Shown: in pieces, positions 1-8,342 of the stretch | Layout of the letters: each line of letters opens with the position of its first letter | Position numbering within the stretch: position 1 is the first letter of the stretch | Notes under the pieces: generated by a model | What the model was told of the DNA's origin: nothing | The model's input: only the letters and a program-made list of their open reading frames with translations | The model's database searches: none | Assembly: GCA_018701215.1 (NCBI GenBank) | Contig: JABIWH010000058.1 | Location: 51,710-115,709 of the forward strand | DNA: 64,000 bases | Source: Rhodospirillaceae bacterium | Lineage (GTDB): Bacteria > Pseudomonadota > Alphaproteobacteria > GCA-2731375 | Direction of reading: 5' to 3' | Made by a program: the position numbers and the translations under genes

Positions 1-646
1 CCTCAACCAGGCTATCGGCGGTATCACGATGGCGCTCCACCTCACGGCGTAACCTATCCCGTGACAGGGCATACAGGTCCAGATAGCCCCGCGCCATGAC
101 CGTGACCAGCACGGTGGCAACTATGATCCCGGCCAGAAACAGGCCTGAAAGCTTTTCGGGCGGTAAATATTGCGGAAAGGCATGGCCGTCCACGTACAGG
201 ACGATGAGCGCACCGTAGCATATAGCCAGGGCAGCCAGTCCTACGACCTGGCCCAGGGTCGGCAGGAAAAATAGACAAAACAATGGAATTGCAATGGATA
301 CCGGCAAGACCGGGGACAAATAGCCGCCGTAATTATAAGCCGCCACCAGGATCATTGCGTTCACGATCACGATGGAAATGGTCGATAACAGGTTATAGGC
401 GCCGGTTAAGCGGAACAGCACCGGTTGCAATATGAGGGATGTGGTCAGGGCCAGGAACAGCCAATAGGCCGGCGTTATTTGTGTCGCGGCCTGATACACC
501 CAGCCGGCCAAACCAAGGGCCAACAATCCAACCACCAGATGGCAGGAGACAAACCAACCATAAAGTTGCCCACGGCGTTGATCTATCCGTAGGTGCGGTG
601 GCACCAAGGCTGTGGGCTGGTCGTTCATTTTCGCTATCACGGTCAT
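1..646 (-). CDS. Membrane sensor protein, N-terminal part (runs off left edge)
   Basis: The minus-strand frame opens with ATG at 646 and stays open to base 2, giving 215 residues without a stop. A TAG lies just upstream of the ATG in frame, so the start cannot lie much further upstream. About six hydrophobic segments are visible (near residues 30-50, 60-80, 88-104, 110-128, 133-152 and 166-185). They are followed by a charged helix beginning SRDRLRREVERHRD. A multi-helix membrane domain followed by such a coiled linker is typical of sensor histidine kinases or diguanylate cyclases. The output domain lies outside the window, so the type cannot be decided. No good ribosome binding site is seen. 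The gene diverges from the sigma-54-like promoter region on its right. Confidence 0.75.
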   Translation of the reverse strand, partial: MTVIAKMNDQPTALVPPHLRIDQRRGQLYGWFVSCHLVVGLLALGLAGWVYQAATQITPAYWLFLALTTSLILQPVLFRLTGAYNLLSTISIVIVNAMILVAAYNYGGYLSPVLPVSIAIPLFCLFFLPTLGQVVGLAALAICYGALIVLYVDGHAFPQYLPPEKLSGLFLAGIIVATVLVTVMARGYLDLYALSRDRLRREVERHRDTADSLVE

Positions 647-747
647 GCTGTTGATCTTGTTCAGCTAATCCTTGGTGCCTCGAACCCGGGCAGCATATCT
701 TGGCAATTCTTACAAACTGATTAGCAAATATTACCAAATCCTTGCCG

Positions 748-852
748 GGGAACGTCTGGTTCCCGAATTGGCACGGTTTGGGATTCTGTTTTGTTTCAAT
801 TCGGGACGGGCAGGGAGGCTGCCTGCCGCAAAAATGGCAATTAACCGCCATT
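748..852. promoter_or_regulatory. Cluster of inverted repeats upstream of a sigma-54-like promoter
   Basis: Four inverted repeats lie in about 100 bases: GGGAAC/GTTCCC (748-753 and 759-764), TCCCGAATTG/CAATTCGGGA (761-770 and 797-806), GGCAGG/CCTGCC (809-814 and 822-827) and AATGGC/GCCATT (833-838 and 847-852). The first two share bases 761-764, so as RNA hairpins they would be mutually exclusive. Their place 20-120 bases before the -24 element is where bacterial enhancer-binding proteins usually bind. That role is inference; the repeats themselves are read directly. Apart from this array and the promoter I see nothing else in the 647-962 intergenic region. Confidence 0.5.
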
Positions 853-870
853 CGCTGATCGCCTTTCGGT

Positions 871-887
871 TGGCACGGATCATGCAT
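871..887 (+). promoter_or_regulatory. Sigma-54 (RpoN)-type -24/-12 promoter
   Basis: TGGCACGGATCATGCAT has the required GG and GC dinucleotides separated by exactly ten bases, and differs from the TGGCACG-N4-TTGCA consensus at one central position. Transcription would begin near 899, about 64 bases before the ATG of the small membrane protein at 963. A second TGGCACGG block sits at 770-777 but lacks the -12 GC. Confidence 0.6.
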
Positions 888-962
888 AATGGATTGACAG
901 ACGTTTCGAGCACATGAGCCGTCAGTCGGATGGTCGATTGCAGATTTTAAGGATCAGTAAAA

Positions 963-1091
963 ATGGCAAGTTCAGCGGCGGATCAACAAGCAGCGCTCGT
1001 AAAACATTCACAGCCCGCTTTCTTCCTGGTTGCGACGGGCTGGTTTATCTCGGTCGGTGGTTTGGCATATATGTGGCATTTATTGACCTAA
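963..1091 (+). CDS. 42-residue single-span membrane protein
   Basis: ATG at 963 is preceded by AAGGA with nine bases of spacing. The product is 42 residues: a polar N-terminus (MASSAADQQAALVKHSQP) followed by one hydrophobic helix (about residues 19-41) rich in Trp, Phe and Gly. It is too short for usual gene-calling cutoffs. Support comes from context: a sigma-54-like promoter upstream and a strong stem-loop terminator 57 bases downstream frame it as its own transcription unit. I do not recognise the family. It resembles in general form the tiny accessory subunits of oxidases and transporters, but no specific assignment is justified. An overlapping frame at 914-1096 encodes a non-membrane, composition-biased peptide and is less likely. 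Confidence 0.55.
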   Translation: MASSAADQQAALVKHSQPAFFLVATGWFISVGGLAYMWHLLT

Positions 1092-1147
1092 CCTGAATTT
1101 TCAAAAGACCGGACGAGATCTAAATACTCCGCGTTCGTGGCATCAAC

Positions 1148-1192
1148 GGGCCGGCCGTATCAAGGGAAACCTTGGCGGTCGGCCCTTTGATT
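1148..1192 (+). terminator. Stem-loop terminator after the small membrane protein gene
   Basis: An upper stem CAAGG/CCTTG closes a GAAA tetraloop (1161-1174). A lower stem GGGCCG/CGGCCC (1148-1153 and 1180-1185) encloses it, and TTTGATT follows. It also lies just past the stop of the convergent ligase gene at 1199, so it may serve both directions. Confidence 0.65.
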
Positions 1193-1198
1193 CAGTGC

Positions 1199-2737
1199 CT
1201 AATTGCCTGAAATCCGCCGCTCATGTCCTTCCCAGTAGGGTTCGCGCAGAACTTTGCGTTGAATCTTTCCGACCGCGCTTTTGGGCAGCGGTTCGCTGGT
1301 CAGCAGTACTGCCTTAGGCCGTTTGTACGAGCCTAGCCGTTCGGCACAGAACGCAATTAATTCCTCCGCCGTGACGGCGCTATTCTCGCTGACCATACAG
1401 ACCGCCATGGGGCTCTCGCCCCAACGCTCGTCAGGCACCGCGAATACCGCTGCCTCGACGATATCGCCATGGTCGCAAAGGACGTTTTCCAGTTCCGCCG
1501 GATAGATGTTGTAGCCGCCCGAGACGATCATGTCGCCGGCCCGGTCCAATAGATAGAGATAGCCGTTACGGTCAATCGTGCCGATGTCGCCGGTCAGAAC
1601 CCAGCCATCGACCATGCGTTCCGCCGTGGCCTCGGGGTCGTCCCAAAAACCGGCCATCTGGCCATCGCAGCGCAGGGCAATCTCGCCCTCTTCGCCTTGG
1701 GCCAGGGGTTTGTTGTTTTCGTCCCAGATCTCCACATCCGCGAAGGGCAAAACCAGGCCGCAGGAGCGCAACGGCTCCGAACCCTCGATCTCGGCGAACC
1801 ATTGCCGCGGTCCCATCATGGTAACGGGCACGGCCTCGGTCTGGCCATAGCCCTGCCATAGGGTGTCGCCGAAAATCTCCCGCGCCGTCAGGGCGGTGTC
1901 ATCGGCAATGGGGGCGGCGCCGACCTGCATGCATTTCAACTTGGAAAAATCCCGGCTGCGGGCTTTTGGATCCCGGTTCATCAGGTTCAGCATGGCTGGT
2001 ACGACAAAGAGGTATTGGATCGGTTCGGCTTCGATGCAGGCAAGGGCGGCGCCGGCGTCAAAATGATCAAGCAGGACGTTGCAAGCGCCACTAAGCCACA
2101 TGGGCACGAATAAATAGCCCGAACCATGGCTAATCGGCGCGATATGCAGGCATTTGTCACCAGGCTCTATAGGCGGAAACAAAAACGTCCAATCCCGCCC
2201 CGCCGCCAGCCAGGCGCGGTGGGTATAGGCCACGCCCTTGGGCAGTCCGGTGGTGCCGCCGGTATGGCGAACAATAAAATAATCGTCCGGCGCGACCGGT
2301 ACATCCGGGTCATCGTCGGGAAACCCGGCCAGCCAGTTTTCATAGCCGTCATCCCGGCAGATGATTTTCTCCAGCTTCGGCAATGCCTCCAATAATCCAT
2401 CCAGTTCGCTGACATATTCACTCGCGGCGATGACGGCGCGGCAGACCGTATGGCCCAGCATATGGCCGTGGGTTTCCGCACTGTTGCGCGGATAAAGGGG
2501 CACGCGAACTAAATTGGCGATGGTGGCGGCAAGGAAAAAGTCCACTGCCGCGATGCCGTTATCCTCCAGCGATCCGACCCGGTCGCCTGGTTTGAGCCCC
2601 ATCCCGAGCAAGGCATTGGCCAGCCGCAGACCGCGCTGCCAGGACTGTGCGAAAGTCAGGCGCCGTTCGCCATGAACAATCGCCTCGCGCTCGCTATTGA
2701 AATTGACTGCCCGCCGCATCAAGCCGCGAATATCCAT
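1199..2737 (-). CDS. Acyl-CoA synthetase / AMP-dependent ligase
   Basis: A 512-residue member of the ANL adenylating family, expected to activate a carboxylic acid to its CoA thioester through an acyl-adenylate in the cytoplasm. Family motifs are intact: the phosphate loop TGGTTGLPKG at 159-168, YGQTE at 297-301, the ribose-binding Asp of LTGDIG near 384, the hinge DRAGDMIVSGG near 398-408, and the C-terminal catalytic Lys in GKIQRK at 491. GGAG lies ten bases before the ATG. The substrate cannot be read from sequence; long- or medium-chain fatty acid or an aromatic acid are all possible. It lies downstream of the GT87-like gene on the same strand with a 54-base gap. Confidence 0.9.
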   Translation of the reverse strand: MDIRGLMRRAVNFNSEREAIVHGERRLTFAQSWQRGLRLANALLGMGLKPGDRVGSLEDNGIAAVDFFLAATIANLVRVPLYPRNSAETHGHMLGHTVCRAVIAASEYVSELDGLLEALPKLEKIICRDDGYENWLAGFPDDDPDVPVAPDDYFIVRHTGGTTGLPKGVAYTHRAWLAAGRDWTFLFPPIEPGDKCLHIAPISHGSGYLFVPMWLSGACNVLLDHFDAGAALACIEAEPIQYLFVVPAMLNLMNRDPKARSRDFSKLKCMQVGAAPIADDTALTAREIFGDTLWQGYGQTEAVPVTMMGPRQWFAEIEGSEPLRSCGLVLPFADVEIWDENNKPLAQGEEGEIALRCDGQMAGFWDDPEATAERMVDGWVLTGDIGTIDRNGYLYLLDRAGDMIVSGGYNIYPAELENVLCDHGDIVEAAVFAVPDERWGESPMAVCMVSENSAVTAEELIAFCAERLGSYKRPKAVLLTSEPLPKSAVGKIQRKVLREPYWEGHERRISGN

Positions 2738-2791
2738 GTGTCGGCGTCTCCATACTGAAACAATTGGTTCGATTATCGGTTAGTGCTGAGA

Positions 2792-3991
2792 CTACCTCTC
2801 CTGCCGCGCTTTTAGAAGCACCCAGAGCAGACATACCGCCAACAACAGAGGCCACAGGGCGATCTGGCTGTAACGGGCCAACAGCCACAGGGCGACCGGG
2901 GCAAGCCATAGCAAAGCCAGCAATGCGCGGCCGCCGGCAGCCACCGTAATATCGGCCGGTGTACGGCCAAGCCACAGAATGGCGAATATCAGCACGACTA
3001 GGTCATAGAAAAAGGCATAGGGCGTGGCCAGGAAGGTGGCGAATATCAGAGCCGAGGCGCGCAAGGGGAGGGAGGCGCCACGGCGCCAGAGAAACACCAC
3101 CGCCGCAATGGCCAAAAATGTGAAAATGGCTTGGCCGGCATACGCGACAGACACCTCGGCGCCCGCCAGGCGAAGAGCGGCGAACACAGTTGCCATTTTT
3201 GACCAATGGGCGCTGCCGTACTCCAATACCTTGGTGCCGGCGCCTATAGTGGCCAGAAACGCGGCCCATGGCTTGGTGCCAAAAACGACCATGCTCAAAA
3301 CCGAGATGCCGGCGGCACTGGCCAGCGCGGCGGCAATTGTCCGCCAGGCGCCCATGGCCAGCAAGGCAAAGGGCAGTACGATGGCCAAATGCGGCTTATA
3401 GACCAGCAGGCCAAATACCAGGCCGGCGGCAATGGGATGGCGCTGTAGGATAGCTAGGCCACCGCCCAATATGGCGGCGCTCAGGGCGCCGTTCTGGCCG
3501 GCCAGCATGTTGGTGACGGTAGCGGGGAAGATGAATGCGGCCAGAATAGCCATGGGCGCCCGGCCGATGCCGCGCACCGCCACCGCAAGCAGAGCCAGTT
3601 GTCCCAGCACCCAGACAAAAAACGCTGGCATATAGGGCAGGACCGCAAGCGGGGCGGCAATGAGGAGCAGGGGCGGTGGATACAGCCATGGCAAATAATG
3701 GACCGGGCCGCTGATTACGCTGGTTTGGGCTTGCTGCAGCTCCGGCCAGGAGAAGATGGCACTGGGATCACCTGCCAGAGTGAGCAGGGAGGCGGCATAA
3801 TAGATGACAAAGTCGGCGCCTGGATTGTCCCCATCCAAACCCCCTAGACGGCGCATGAACACATAAAGACTGAGCAGGGCGTAGGCGCCAACCAGTTCCA
3901 GCCATAACAGGCGCGCGGCAATGGCCAGCCAACGGGAAAGGCGGCTGGGGGGCGGAGACTCTTGCGAAGGGGGATCTGCCTGGATGCTCAA
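2792..3991 (-). CDS. GT87/DUF2029-type polytopic membrane glycosyltransferase-like protein
   Basis: About ten hydrophobic helices and an early PWLYPPPLLLIAAPLA segment resemble the GT87 (DUF2029) family, whose known members are polyprenyl-phosphate-dependent mannosyltransferases. An acidic stretch just after the first helix (GGLDGDNPGADFVIYY) is where the catalytic Asp of GT-C enzymes usually lies. The frame extends upstream to an ATG at 4141, but those 50 residues use AT-rich, atypical codons and overlap an inverted repeat, so I prefer the TTG at 3991. No strong ribosome binding site supports either choice. Substrate and role (cell-envelope glycan) are inferred from the family only. Confidence 0.75.
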   Translation of the reverse strand: MSIQADPPSQESPPPSRLSRWLAIAARLLWLELVGAYALLSLYVFMRRLGGLDGDNPGADFVIYYAASLLTLAGDPSAIFSWPELQQAQTSVISGPVHYLPWLYPPPLLLIAAPLAVLPYMPAFFVWVLGQLALLAVAVRGIGRAPMAILAAFIFPATVTNMLAGQNGALSAAILGGGLAILQRHPIAAGLVFGLLVYKPHLAIVLPFALLAMGAWRTIAAALASAAGISVLSMVVFGTKPWAAFLATIGAGTKVLEYGSAHWSKMATVFAALRLAGAEVSVAYAGQAIFTFLAIAAVVFLWRRGASLPLRASALIFATFLATPYAFFYDLVVLIFAILWLGRTPADITVAAGGRALLALLWLAPVALWLLARYSQIALWPLLLAVCLLWVLLKARQER

Positions 3992-4264
3992 GGTGTGCTC
4001 GTCTTGGTTAGAGCAATTTTCAATTAATCGGATTAGCCAACGTAGCTTATTTGGCACGACGTAAATAATTGGTTCAATTGCTCTCTTCTTAAGAGTCTGA
4101 GCGCATTTTCTTCGAATACGCTCTTGAGTCTGTCGGACCACGGCTATTCTATCGCGTAAAAAGGGCTCTTTCCTAATTACGTTCTGTTAATGGGAGCTTC
4201 ATCTTTACCGGGCATATTCGCTACACATACATCTTTCGGACCGGAGACGGGTAACGAGCGGGCT
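3992..4264. promoter_or_regulatory. AT-rich divergent intergenic region with inverted repeat
   Basis: This stretch separates the GT87-like gene (minus) from the EAL protein gene (plus) and is clearly richer in AT than its flanks. It contains a perfect nine-base inverted repeat AGAGCAATT/AATTGCTCT at 4010-4018 and 4076-4084. Both promoters probably lie here. No exact -35/-10 pair stands out. The exact limits depend on which start codons are used on both sides. Confidence 0.4.
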
Positions 4265-5932
4265 ATGAATTTTAACGAAAAGGCAGCAATTGTTACGACA
4301 GGAGGCGATGTCCGGCGCGACCGTGACCGCTTTGTCGCATTCGCCTTTTCCGCCGCCGACGCCTTTGTTGAACTCGATAGCGAGCAAAAAATCCGCTATG
4401 CCACGGGCGCAATCACTGCCTTGACCGGGCTGGATGGTAACGTGTTGGTCGGGCGAAGTTTCGAAGAACTGATTTTACCGGCAGACCGAAAAATACTCGC
4501 CACCGGTTGCGAGATGGCGATCAAGAATGGGCGTTGCGGCCCCCTCCATCTGCGTTTGGAGCATCACGCCGGCGAAGTTTTTGATATTGAAATTCGCGGT
4601 ACATACCTGCCCATCAACGGCGGTGGGTTATTTCTATCCTTGAATAGAGGCGCGCATACCCGTACCGGCGTCCCCGAATTGCTGGACAAGGAACGTTTCG
4701 CCAATCTTGCCCATGAAGCGATCACATCGGCCCGTACCGGCGACCGTCCGGCGGTCATGACCATGCTGGATCTTGAAGGATTGAGCGCCGTATTGGACCG
4801 CATGGAAGAGGCCGAAGCATCAGCCTTGTTGTATGAAATTAATAGCTATATCCAAGCCCGCGCCATGGACGGCGGCACGGCGGCACGCATTGATAACGAT
4901 ATGTTCAGCGTTGTTCACGATCCCGCCGCTGACATCGGTGAATTGGAACAGGTGATCAGTGACCGGGCCGAAGCTGCGGACCCCGATGGCGAAGGGATCT
5001 CGGTGCATGCCGCGTCTATCGATCTGGCGGGCGACGAAATGTCCGACTTCGATGATGCCAAGGCGCTGTTGTACACCATTAACAAATTTTCCGAGCATTG
5101 CAGCAAATTCACCATCAAGGACTTGCAGCAAGGCTATAAGACGATGCTTGACGAGACGCGCGGCAAGATCCTCGGGTTCAAAAGTACCGTGGCGAAAGGT
5201 GAGTTCGAGGTTTATTACCAACCTATCGTGGATCTGCGTAACCGGGATGTGGATCATTTTGAGGCGTTGGTACGTTTGCAGGGCGGTGGCGCCGACGATT
5301 CTCCCTATAACTTCATTAGGTTCGCGGAGGACGCGGGGATCATTGCCGATTTTGATCTTGCCATGTGCGGCCGTGTCATGCGTTTCCTGGAATCCATCAA
5401 GAAACAGGACCGGGAATTGTCCGTTGCAGTGAACCTTTCCGGACGTTCATTGGAAACGCCGATTTTCTTGGAAAAACTGATCCAATTGCTTAGTCATTTC
5501 ACGCCGCCGCGAAGCTGGTTGCAGTTCGAAATAACGGAATCCTCGACCATCCACGATCTGGAAGCGACCGGCAAGTTTCTCAACTCACTGCGAAAATTGG
5601 GACACTCCGTCTGTCTTGATGATTTTGGTTCCGGTTCATCCGCATTCCAATATCTGCGCGCGCTGGATGTTGATTGTGTCAAGATCGACGGTATGTACGT
5701 ACAGGAAGCGCAAACCACGGCCAAAGGTAAGGCTTTCATGCGGGCCATTGCGTCCCTGTGCACCGATTTGGGCATTGATACGGTGGGCGAAATGGTGGAG
5801 ACCGAGGCTTCAGCCGATTTTCTTGTCGATATTGGCGTGCGCTACGGCCAGGGATACTTATTTGGCAAGCCAATCAAGGATGTCCTGGGCTGGCAGGTCG
5901 CTGACCGAAAACTGACCCGCGTCGTCGGGTAG
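4265..5932 (+). CDS. PAS / degenerate GGDEF / EAL cyclic-di-GMP phosphodiesterase
   Basis: Soluble signalling protein of 555 residues from ATG 4265 (an in-frame ATG at 4190 is possible; neither has a clear ribosome binding site). The N-terminal ~110 residues look like a PAS fold. The middle region resembles a GGDEF domain whose signature is replaced by IDNDMF, so cyclase activity is unlikely. The C-terminal EAL domain keeps the catalytic set: FEALVRL (Glu near 333), NLSGRSL, FEITES, CLDDFGSGSS (Asp452-Asp453), VKIDG, VETEA and GYLFGKP. It should hydrolyse c-di-GMP to pGpG, with the PAS and degenerate GGDEF domains acting as sensory or regulatory modules. Confidence 0.9.
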   Translation: MNFNEKAAIVTTGGDVRRDRDRFVAFAFSAADAFVELDSEQKIRYATGAITALTGLDGNVLVGRSFEELILPADRKILATGCEMAIKNGRCGPLHLRLEHHAGEVFDIEIRGTYLPINGGGLFLSLNRGAHTRTGVPELLDKERFANLAHEAITSARTGDRPAVMTMLDLEGLSAVLDRMEEAEASALLYEINSYIQARAMDGGTAARIDNDMFSVVHDPAADIGELEQVISDRAEAADPDGEGISVHAASIDLAGDEMSDFDDAKALLYTINKFSEHCSKFTIKDLQQGYKTMLDETRGKILGFKSTVAKGEFEVYYQPIVDLRNRDVDHFEALVRLQGGGADDSPYNFIRFAEDAGIIADFDLAMCGRVMRFLESIKKQDRELSVAVNLSGRSLETPIFLEKLIQLLSHFTPPRSWLQFEITESSTIHDLEATGKFLNSLRKLGHSVCLDDFGSGSSAFQYLRALDVDCVKIDGMYVQEAQTTAKGKAFMRAIASLCTDLGIDTVGEMVETEASADFLVDIGVRYGQGYLFGKPIKDVLGWQVADRKLTRVVG

Positions 5933-6047
5933 TTGTACACCAACTGTCGTATCGCCGTTGCCCGTAAGACGGATAGTCGCAAAAAAACCCGCTTATAGTG
6001 ATGAAACTTTCCGCCGTGGTAGCAATACGCGGAACCTTACGCTGTAT

Positions 6048-6485
6048 TTAGGGCGCTACCTTGACAAGGAATTTGGTGCCGCGCACGCCCAATACCGATG
6101 ACGGCGTGCGGACTGTCATGGCATCCTTGCGATACTTCGCAATACTGCCGGAAATCACCGCCAGGGTACCCCGATTGACTATGGTGATAAATTCGCCCTT
6201 GCGGGTGGTTGGATTAAAGGTAAATGTGGTCAATTCGATACGGCTGTTCGGACCGGCGGCGAAGCGGCTGTCATCGGTGAAGAGAACCCCCATGCGGCCA
6301 TCATTCCCCGTGACGATAAAGTCCGCGGCCTCGACCGGCAGGCCGACCTTGGCGGTGATTATTTTGCCGTTTCGCAGCAATGACGCCTGGCCTATGGTCA
6401 GCTTGATCTGACCGATTTCAGCCCACGCCACAGCGGGCAATGTGGCGGACAGTAGCAACAGAAGAATTGCCGATAACCAGCGCAT
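6048..6485 (-). CDS. Secreted FecR-domain protein
   Basis: 145 residues. The start (GGAG six bases before ATG) is followed by a clear signal peptide ending LPAVAWA, so the mature protein is periplasmic or exposed. The body matches the FecR domain: IGQIKLTIGQASLLRNGK, an FTDDSRFAAGPNSRIEL core and the terminal TPSSVLGVRGTKFLV motif. Unlike the classical FecR anti-sigma protein it has no cytoplasmic part or transmembrane helix, and there is no sigma factor or TonB receptor nearby. It belongs to the stand-alone exported FecR group, whose role is not established. The small membrane protein gene lies just upstream on the same strand. Confidence 0.85.
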   Translation of the reverse strand: MRWLSAILLLLLSATLPAVAWAEIGQIKLTIGQASLLRNGKIITAKVGLPVEAADFIVTGNDGRMGVLFTDDSRFAAGPNSRIELTTFTFNPTTRKGEFITIVNRGTLAVISGSIAKYRKDAMTVRTPSSVLGVRGTKFLVKVAP

Positions 6486-6541
6486 TGCCGTCTCCTATTA
6501 TTACCTGACGCTAAGGTCTGCAAAGTTCCGGCAAATGTCAA

Positions 6542-6748
6542 TTACCCTCTGCGACCCGATAGCGCCCAGATCAGCGCCACCAACCAGCCCAGACCCGTCC
6601 AGCCCAGTGAAAACAATAGAATAAGAATGGCCCAACGGCGGGAATGGGACAGCAGGAAAGCCAATATCGCGGGCAGGAAAAACAGCAGACTGAGGGCGAA
6701 AGAATAGCCGGCGGCAAAATCAAGGCCATACTGCAGAACCGCATCCAT
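6542..6748 (-). CDS. Small two-helix membrane protein, superinfection-immunity (Imm) family-like
   Basis: 68 residues with two hydrophobic helices (about 14-34 and 40-63). The pattern FFLPAILAFLLSHSRR followed by LFSLGWTGLGWLVALIWAL matches the family named after phage T4 Imm superinfection immunity protein. That family is widespread in bacterial chromosomes with no proven phage role. The gene sits four bases past the SDR stop on the same strand and is probably co-transcribed with it. Calling it a defence gene would be speculation. Confidence 0.75.
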   Translation of the reverse strand: MDAVLQYGLDFAAGYSFALSLLFFLPAILAFLLSHSRRWAILILLFSLGWTGLGWLVALIWALSGRRG

Positions 6749-6752
6749 GGCG

Positions 6753-7532
6753 CTAGCTGGTGATCAGCCCGCCGTCCACATTATAGGCTTGCCCGGTAAT
6801 GTTGCGGGCGCCGGGCGAGGCGAGAAAGACCGCCATGGCCGCGATATCTTCAGGTTCGTTGATGCGGCGCAGCGGGATCGGCCGGGCGGCGCGGGCCTCC
6901 GCATCCGCTCTGCTGATGCCGTCGGTTTCTTGCTGGGTGGCGAAAATCTGCTCCAACAACGCGGTACGGGTAACGCCGGGACAGATCGCATTGACGGTAA
7001 TATCGTGCCGTCCCAATTGCTGTGCCGCGGTCTTGGTCAAGGCGATGACCGCGCCTTTGGAAGCCGCGTAGGCCGCGTTCGAGGTGCCTTGGTAACCACG
7101 GCCCGCGATCGAGGCCATATTGATGATCCGGCCTCCGCCCTGTTCGATCATCCGCCGGGCCGCACCTTGCAGGCAAAAGAACACGCCCTTGGAATTAACC
7201 CGGTGAATGCGGTCCCAATCCGCTTCCGTCAGGTCCATGATATAAGCCTTGCGGGTGACGCCGGCGTTGTTGACGATGACATCCAAGCGTCCGAAACGCT
7301 CCATAGCCGCATCCAGCATGGCCTCGATGGCGTCAACATCGCCAACATCGGCGGCAAGCGCCAGGCTTTCGACGCCTGCACGCGCTGCGTTGTCGGCTGC
7401 TTGTTGCGCGGCCTCCGCGTTGATGTCGGCACAGACCACATTGGCGCCGGCCTCGGCCATGGCCTGGGCCACGCCCGCGCCAATGCCATTTCCCGCCCCG
7501 GTTATCAGGACAATCTTGTTTTCGAGCAGCAT
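6753..7532 (-). CDS. Short-chain dehydrogenase/reductase (SDR)
   Basis: 259-residue classical SDR. The NAD(P)-binding motif TGAGNGIG is at 11-18, the structural NNAG at 88-91, and the catalytic Ser141, Tyr155 and Lys159 (YAASK) are all present. The acidic residue after beta-strand 2 (CADIN) favours NAD(H) over NADP(H). GGAG lies six bases before the ATG. The C-terminus GQAYNVDGGLITS is typical of 3-oxoacyl-ACP reductase-like SDRs, but the substrate is unknown. The universal stress protein gene lies nine bases upstream on the same strand, so the two are likely co-transcribed. Confidence 0.9.
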   Translation of the reverse strand: MLLENKIVLITGAGNGIGAGVAQAMAEAGANVVCADINAEAAQQAADNAARAGVESLALAADVGDVDAIEAMLDAAMERFGRLDVIVNNAGVTRKAYIMDLTEADWDRIHRVNSKGVFFCLQGAARRMIEQGGGRIINMASIAGRGYQGTSNAAYAASKGAVIALTKTAAQQLGRHDITVNAICPGVTRTALLEQIFATQQETDGISRADAEARAARPIPLRRINEPEDIAAMAVFLASPGARNITGQAYNVDGGLITS

Positions 7533-7541
7533 TGAAAACTC

Positions 7542-8342
7542 CTAACTTTGCAGCAGAACCGAAAATGGCGCGGCCGTCACGATCTTGCGGGTGGCCCGGC
7601 CCAGCCCGGTTAGCGCGCCGCGCTGGCCTTCACCAAAGGCGCCGGTGACCAGAAGCGTGGCGTCTATGTCGCATGCCGCCGCTATCAAGGCACGTCCGCG
7701 CGCCCTGGCGGTTAGCCGTTCGGAATCATAGGCCACCACTTTGGCAGACAGATCATGGGCGGCGAAATATTCCAACATCGGTGCCATATCAGTCGCGCCG
7801 GCACCGCTGCCCTGCAACAAAACGATATCCTTGGCAGCCCGCAGCAGGGGCAGAGCCGATTTAATGGCCCTGGAATTTTGCATGGTGCCATTCCAGGCGA
7901 CCGCGCTCCTTTCGACCGAGGCGCCCTCGGCCCTGGGGGGGATGAGCAACACAGGACGCCCGGTTTCAAACAGTGCGGCATTTAGTTGGTCGGCCTCGGG
8001 TCCGTCCTCGTTGGATAGCCGTTCCACCAGGATCAGATCATAGGCATAACCCAGGGAGGCGATGATCGTATCGCTGCTGGCCTCGTATATCAGGAAACGC
8101 CCACCCGGCAGATCGCCGCAGACCTCGTTAAAGGCGGCCTCGGCCCGCCGCTGATCCTCGGCCGGGCGGTCGCCTTCATTGCCGACAAAGGTCATTTCGC
8201 CATAGCCCATGATCGTGTGGTGCGGTATGCGGGCATGGACAACGGTCAATTGAGCGCCGGTCAATAGAGCTAGGTTGCGCGCACTGGTAAGCGACTCGGC
8301 GTCATTCGCGCTACCATCGATAACAATCAAAATTCGCTTCAT
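7542..8342 (-). CDS. Universal stress protein, two-domain UspA family
   Basis: 266 residues beginning MKRILIVIDGSAND, the usual first strand and Asp of the Usp fold, with a second Usp-like half that ends in a nucleotide-loop-like VTGAFGEGQRGALTG segment and the SVLLQ terminal strand. Such tandem Usp proteins are cytoplasmic and often bind ATP. The first half lacks an obvious glycine-rich loop, so any ATP binding is probably in the second half. GAGGA precedes the ATG. It appears to be the first gene of an operon with the SDR and the small Imm-like protein. Confidence 0.85.
   Translation of the reverse strand: MKRILIVIDGSANDAESLTSARNLALLTGAQLTVVHARIPHHTIMGYGEMTFVGNEGDRPAEDQRRAEAAFNEVCGDLPGGRFLIYEASSDTIIASLGYAYDLILVERLSNEDGPEADQLNAALFETGRPVLLIPPRAEGASVERSAVAWNGTMQNSRAIKSALPLLRAAKDIVLLQGSGAGATDMAPMLEYFAAHDLSAKVVAYDSERLTARARGRALIAAACDIDATLLVTGAFGEGQRGALTGLGRATRKIVTAAPFSVLLQS

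Noticed and set aside
914..1096. 60-codon plus-strand frame overlapping the small membrane protein.
   Set aside because: No good ribosome binding site and a composition-biased product; the 963-1091 frame has AAGGA spacing and a clear transmembrane helix.
6542..6748. Phage-defence interpretation of the Imm-like small protein.
   Set aside because: The family is widespread in ordinary chromosomes and there are no phage or defence genes nearby.
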